DNA of 64,000 nt, taken from positions 10,092,632 to 10,156,631 of the forward strand of contig NC_087377.1 in NCBI RefSeq assembly GCF_963675165.1. The letters run 5' to 3'. Positions 60,601 to 64,000 of this stretch are shown here, piece after piece (position 1 is the stretch's first letter; each line of letters begins with the position of its first letter). The DNA comes from Halichondria panicea. Taxonomy: Eukaryota > Porifera > Demospongiae > Suberitida > Halichondriidae. The notes under the pieces were generated by a model. It had not been told where the DNA came from and did no database searches. It saw only the letters and a list, made by a program, of their open reading frames with translations. The translations under genes and the position numbers were made by a program.

Positions 60601-62010
60601 AACCCTGACAGATAAAAATTGTATGACTGTACGAGAGAGCACAATATAGATAGATAGCTTTGCATGCAGTAGTGAAATACCCTTATATCAATTCACTCAA
60701 AATGAAAGTGCCAGAGATAAACATTGTAATGTATGTACACAAGGGGGTTTGGAGTATTTAAAACACCAAAACACAGTATCAGCATCCTGCACAACAATGG
60801 TACAACCACGGAGAATTCCCATGTTTGTCCTATAGCTGGACCACTGTCGATTATGCACTATACAGCTATTAATATCTATATAACACCTTATAGTCGGAAG
60901 ATTATGCATGCCTAATACATTATTAACAGACTGAGAACCATGCATGCAGTACAGTAACTACAATAATTAGCCTTCTAGTTTTCCCGGCTTGTGCAGTGCA
61001 TGCAGTATTGGTGGCTTGTGCGTGGGAGGAGGTACATTGTGTTGGATGTACTCGTTAATACAATGACACCAGCATAAAAATTGACTCACATATGGGAAAT
61101 CCACCAATGGCGACACCTGCAGCACTAGGCCCTATACTGTTCGTGGCAATGATCTCAAACGTTATATTGTGGCAATCTCTGTGAATACTGTCCATGGTTA
61201 ACACATACTCCAGGGCACTCAGTGAGGCATTGTAGAGGGGTGCTGAGTGGTCAGCAGTGCTTCGAATGATTAGAGTGTAGTTGAGAATAGGAAAACCAGT
61301 GTGAGCAAACGGCTCAAACCAGGATACCCTTAAAGCTGTTGTGTTGACCGTAACTAGCTCAGTGACAGGGGCATTGAGAACATCTGTAGGGGATATTATT
61401 GAGACATTTACTGCATGTCCTCTATGATTATGAGGTAGTATACACGTGTATATATGCATGGATACCGGTTAGCAGAACAACAGTGCTGGCTGAACTGATA
61501 ATCACTATGATACATGCATGCATGCAGTACTTACCGACAATATAGAGAAATACAGGTGGTTCAGATCTAACAGTGGCCTGATCAGAGCCTGTAGCAAGAC
61601 ACTCGATCTTCGTCCGATTACGTCCTTGAGTTCTCACACCGATTCGTCTCGTCACCTCAACATTAGGAAAGTCATGTATATCGTCGTACAGTATTATCCA
61701 GCTGGGAATATTGTTAAAGAGTGTTTCGCCATTGATGTACCAGAATACGGCAGAGGCTCGAGCATGACAGGTGAACTGGGCTTCATACTGGGTCACAGGG
61801 ACAGTTTGTGTCACTGGGCCATCCAGTATTTCTGCAAAACAAAAGTGTATGCAGACAGATCTTAGGTTGATCTATACATGATCTATTTTTTATGCACTGT
61901 ATATAGCTGATCAATCTTGATTTGTTGGATGAAATACCTGGAACAACTTGAGTAGACAGTCCCACTCTTGATAAGCAGATGACAAAAAACAGCTTTAGTG
62001 CTAGCATCAT
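48509..62010 (-). CDS. Receptor J: chimeric SP-Ig-fn3-fn3-like-Ig-Ig-Ig-fn3 x3-TM
   Basis: Exons in order: 61938-62010 (signal peptide MMLALKLFFVICLS), 61535-61831 (Ig), 61090-61383 (fn3), 60492-60574 with 60078-60300 (fn3-like), 59988-60014, 53074-53164 with 52653-52897 (Ig), 52067-52327 (Ig-like), 51497-51820 (Ig), 51074-51258 with 50583-50715 (fn3), 50168-50455 (fn3-like), 49267-49554 (fn3), 48509-48690 (TM and short tail). Every junction has GT/AG ends and matching phase. The sum is 2994 nt, about 997 aa plus stop, with no internal stop. The TM is VTIVGSVVGTVALVLAIIGC and the tail is about 25 residues, rich in Cys and Lys, with no tyrosine motif. If the donor at 48533-48534 is used instead, an unseen tail exon follows. 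The 6.8-kb intron 59987-53165 holds the LINE and MITEs. The likely role is surface recognition or adhesion. Transcription as one unit is inferred. Confidence 0.6.
51411..51438 (-). pseudogene. Last codons of the tyrosine kinase gene stranded in a J intron
   Basis: Reads DYLDCRYVNQ and stop, the same as the end of the kinase last exon at 27466-27497. The exon is cut at 51438, the block S' border. Confidence 0.85.
51497..53164 (-). CDS. Three Ig-domain exons unique to receptor J
   Basis: 53074-53164 with 52653-52897: LCQYTG, ELQWIHNG and AGEYSCRV give the Cys-Trp-Tyr/Cys pattern. 52067-52327: ITLEYS, VWQHAS, AGEYRYNI, without the cysteines. 51497-51820: LRVSFVS, VSWTRLSG, SDSGQYQVTI. They are not present in block S. 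Their source gene is not in the window. Confidence 0.7.
53165..54050. other. J intron sequence with a CTCGAGGCGTAGCCGCACGA repeat
   Basis: 53715-53960 starts with CCTCGAGGCGTAGCCGCACG and GGGATACGGTAAAGCTGACT, which looks like one end of a dispersed element. A related CGCATGCGCAAGCGAGGTA lies at 11730. No gene seen. Confidence 0.35.
54054..54384. mobile_element. MITE, TIR TACCGTACTTCTTCTAAATA
   Basis: TACCGTACTTCTTCTAAATAAGGC opens and its complement GCCTTATTTAGAAGAAGTACGGTA closes the element when read across positions 54055-54080 and 54360-54384. Similar in style to 6404-6742 (TACCGTAAGACC). Confidence 0.85.
54617..54775. repeat. (CA)n/(GCAC)n simple repeat
   Basis: Interrupted CACA and CGCACGCA tracts. 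Any frame across it is only Thr-His or Cys-Val repeats. Confidence 0.95.
54785..55650. other. J intron sequence, no gene seen
   Basis: AT-rich, with no repeat ends or exons that I can support. Confidence 0.4.
55652..56824 (+). mobile_element. 5'-truncated non-LTR retrotransposon (Jockey/CR1-like RT)
   Basis: RT phrases GVPKGSILGPLLFLIYVNDL, the catalytic FADDTKLLKAI (FADD), YCSQLW and ERVQKRATKYIL show the 3' half of a non-LTR reverse transcriptase. One TGA after WCEK (55856) and a frameshift near 56435 break it. The C terminus continues as RITKLWNSLPADIL. It ends in (ATA)n at about 56805-56824, as CR1/Jockey-group elements often do. It lies in the long intron of J, opposite in orientation. 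Confidence 0.9.
56909..57186. mobile_element. Long-hairpin MITE, arms about 118 bp
   Basis: TATAGCCAGCGATCGATTAC at the left pairs with GTAATCGGATCGCTGGCTATA at the right. The arms (for example GTGCTCTCTAGTGGTGGTCT, ATATCTAGAGAACCAAGC) are almost perfect complements around a 40-bp loop at 57028-57066. Confidence 0.9.
57729..59563. mobile_element. 1.8-kb non-autonomous DNA transposon with nested MITE
   Basis: TAGGGGTTGGTAGAT at the left, ATCTACCAACCCCTA at the right. Inner inverted repeats are CCAGAGATACAAAAGAAAGG at about 57799 and its complement at about 59162. A CAGGGGCGTAG element is inserted at 58244-58858. No transposase. Confidence 0.75.
58244..58858. mobile_element. MITE, ends CAGGGGCGTAGC/GCTACGCCCCTG, CACGC target duplication
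   Basis: CAGGGGCGTAGCTACC and GTCTGGCTACGCCCCTG ends, flanked by CACGC on both sides. Same family and same 5-bp duplication length as 41614-41972. Confidence 0.8.
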
Positions 62011-62040
62011 CTCCAACAATTTACAATTTAGCTTATCTGA
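59870..62040. repeat. Block P' (copy of 17226-19370)
   Basis: Direct repeat of the 5' part of gene C. All six exon frames and splice sites are retained here, supplying the N terminus of receptor J. Confidence 0.9.
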
Positions 62041-62119
62041 GACAGTCGAACAGCAACTGCACACTGTTGCATGCATGCAAAACCCTGCATACACATGGTA
62101 CGTGGTTTCCATTATAATC

Positions 62120-62172
62120 AGTATTATTTTTGGTTGGCTTCTGTTAGGATAACAGAAGCCAACCAAAATATT
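62120..62172. repeat. Perfect short hairpin
   Basis: TTTTGGTTGGCTTCTGTTA and TAACAGAAGCCAACCAAAA are exact complements separated by GGA. It lies about 110 bp upstream of the J start codon. Confidence 0.9.
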
Positions 62173-62880
62173 GGTTGCTTGCTTCATTTTGGCAAAATGA
62201 AATGAACTAAAACTTGATAGGGAGCGAGGGCCTGTGCTTACTATCCATACATTTTATCTGGGTCTAACTATACTGCTGCATATGTAGTGAACCAAATCCA
62301 AACAGGAAGGAGTTGTTCAAAATTGGATTTTTCCGGAAGCAGCTTGTTGACCTTGAGCATCAAGTATAAATGAGTATAGGAGGAGTGATAAATGCTAAAC
62401 AGGACAGCTGTTTATTCTCTGAAACCACAAATAACACCCAAATCACACTACATCCCACAACATATCTCATGATCCCATTGGAATCCTAGAACCAAACTTG
62501 TCACACTTCAAGAGATGGTATAAGGAACAACATACACAAAAAGAAAAAACAGTGCTTTTGAGAAGTCAGAGTTCAAAGTATACTAATTAGATGCAATACC
62601 TAAAATGTATTGAGTGAAGCCGTACATGCAACATACCAAATGATGCGGAATTTCTTAGGCAACAAGATGATATACAGTCTTGAATGTTCCTAAAAGTGGG
62701 GAATTTCTGCAATCTCAGAAGCCATATTGTTTACAAACCCCAAATTTTCCGGAGATGCTATCATACATTATTATACCAAGTTCCGTGCAATTCTAAAGAG
62801 GTCACGTTTTAAATTTCGTACAAATGAGAGTATTATTATAATTTTTGTATGTAAGCCAGAACTTTACAATGTAGACTTTG

Positions 62881-62986
62881 CCATGCAAATAAGAGAGAGC
62901 AGCCTGTCGAATGTCATTTGTAGAACTTCACCATGCAAATAAGAGAAAGTGTGTCATTTAGATGTAGAACTTTACCATGCAAATGG
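62881..62986 (+). promoter_or_regulatory. Three POU octamers (ATGCAAAT) in a 44-50 bp repeat
   Basis: ATGCAAAT at 62883-62890, 62933-62940 and 62977-62984, each preceded by CC and lying in a loosely repeated unit (GTAGAACTTxACCATGCAAAT). ATGCAAAT is the canonical Oct/POU site. It lies about 0.9 kb upstream of receptor J. Function is inferred. Confidence 0.45.
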
Positions 62987-64000
62987 TTTGAAAAAGAGCT
63001 GGAGGTTTTGGCACTGATCACCTCCCATAGGAAAACCACTGTACAGCTGTTTGCATAGACTATAGACAGAGTTATGCCAAGGGCGTGTATATGCCCCTTG
63101 GTTATGCATAGAAATACTATCACTGCATTACCACAAATCACCATACAATGTTGCTATGCAAACAACATGGCTTCTAGAACTTGTATATAACGGTACTTTT
63201 TGAGGGGTATATACCGCTACATAGGAATACACATGCGGAGGGAGCTATATATAGTGCTCAAAGAATATGGTGCCAAAACAAATCCATAAATTAAACACAT
63301 AATATTTTCACAAAAATGGCGAGGAAAAATTAGACCCTCGAATATAAGGCAGTATCAATAATAAATGCTCTTTGGAGTCTTGGTGGTAAGGAAACTCATA
63401 TACAAATTATGGTGAGATTTGAAGTAAGTGGAGAATGGGCTGATGGGACTTGCATGCATACCAGCAGATATAGCTTGCAGTGTGAAGAAGTTTCAGGCTG
63501 AAGAACTGTTAGTACTGCAAAGGATCTCAAACACTGACAGATTACAAAAGATTGTTTTGGAGAAGCCTTTTCAGACTTGTTATAGTCATGGTCAAAACTG
63601 CATGGTATAATACCGCATGCAGTGAGCGAGTCAGGCATAAAATTTTTCCTACAGCATGCAAGTCTCAGCATAAGGTGTATAGGGATAAGTGGGGATTAGT
63701 TGGAGATTAGACTTGAAGTTGCTCCCTACCTAGGGGAATTAGACAGATCACCTGATGCATGCATTGGGTCAAAGATCAATTAAAGATCACATGATGTCTG
63801 CCACACTCTTCCTTCCAACACATGCTGAATACAGTGGAGCAAAATTTACAGTTGACTCTTCACTAGCTATATACTGTCAATATTTATATAGTAATTCTGA
63901 TACTTCAAATAATCTGTTTATCTTCTCGCTAGAAACCACGAAGAAATAGCTATAGTGTGATACAGGTCTAATCCCCACATCACCCCCATGTTTTACTAGG
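62987..64000. other. Right end of window, no gene seen
   Basis: No splice-supported exons, TE ends or RNA genes recognised. The short open frames here have no recognisable motif. Confidence 0.4.

Overview
The window looks like nuclear DNA of a sponge, probably a demosponge. It is AT-rich and intron-rich, with short introns carrying GT/AG splice sites. Most genes are Ig/fibronectin-III (fn3) type I receptors, and one fragment is a receptor tyrosine kinase. Small inverted-repeat transposons are everywhere, and a palindromic AATTATAATT motif recurs between exons. The assignment rests on gene content and style, not on a database match. Splice sites were read by eye and checked by reading-frame phase.

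Layout. 0-0.5 kb: broken histamine-N-methyltransferase-like (HNMT-like) copy. 0.87-6.98 kb (minus): decaying receptor gene A. 7.2-9.1 kb (plus): compact two-Ig membrane protein B, divergent from A with about 230 bp between the start codons. 9.5-13.5 kb (minus): tandem HNMT-like genes, two broken and one intact. 14.3-19.35 kb (minus): complete 15-exon receptor C (about 780 aa). 19.9-27.5 kb: block S, holding sushi exons, retroelement remnants and a truncated fn3-TM receptor (H). 27.5-28.5 kb: last exons of a broken receptor tyrosine kinase beside a (TG)n tract of about 390 bp. 28.9-34.3 kb: inverted-repeat elements, an orphan biotin-protein-ligase last exon, two satellite arrays with ~180-bp units and a PH-domain gene start. 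34.5-36.2 kb: two related secreted-protein genes. 36.7-40.4 kb: catalase remnant and a large palindrome. 40.9-43.9 kb: nested DNA transposons, one carrying a RecQ-like helicase fragment. 43.05-51.44 kb: block S', a near-identical copy of S. 51.5-53.2 kb: three Ig domains. 53.7-59.6 kb: transposons and a LINE. 59.9-62.0 kb: block P', a copy of the first six exons of gene C. 62-64 kb: no gene seen.

Main result. On the minus strand, P' (signal peptide, Ig, fn3, fn3-like), the three Ig domains at 53.2-51.5 kb and the fn3-TM exons of S' join into one phase-compatible open frame of about 997 codons across 15 exons. This reads as a chimeric receptor (J) assembled from two duplicated blocks around a third set of exons. 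The last coding bases of the kinase gene survive inside one of its introns and mark the recombination junction. The parent gene C is intact. The sibling copy H in S is truncated and frameshifted.
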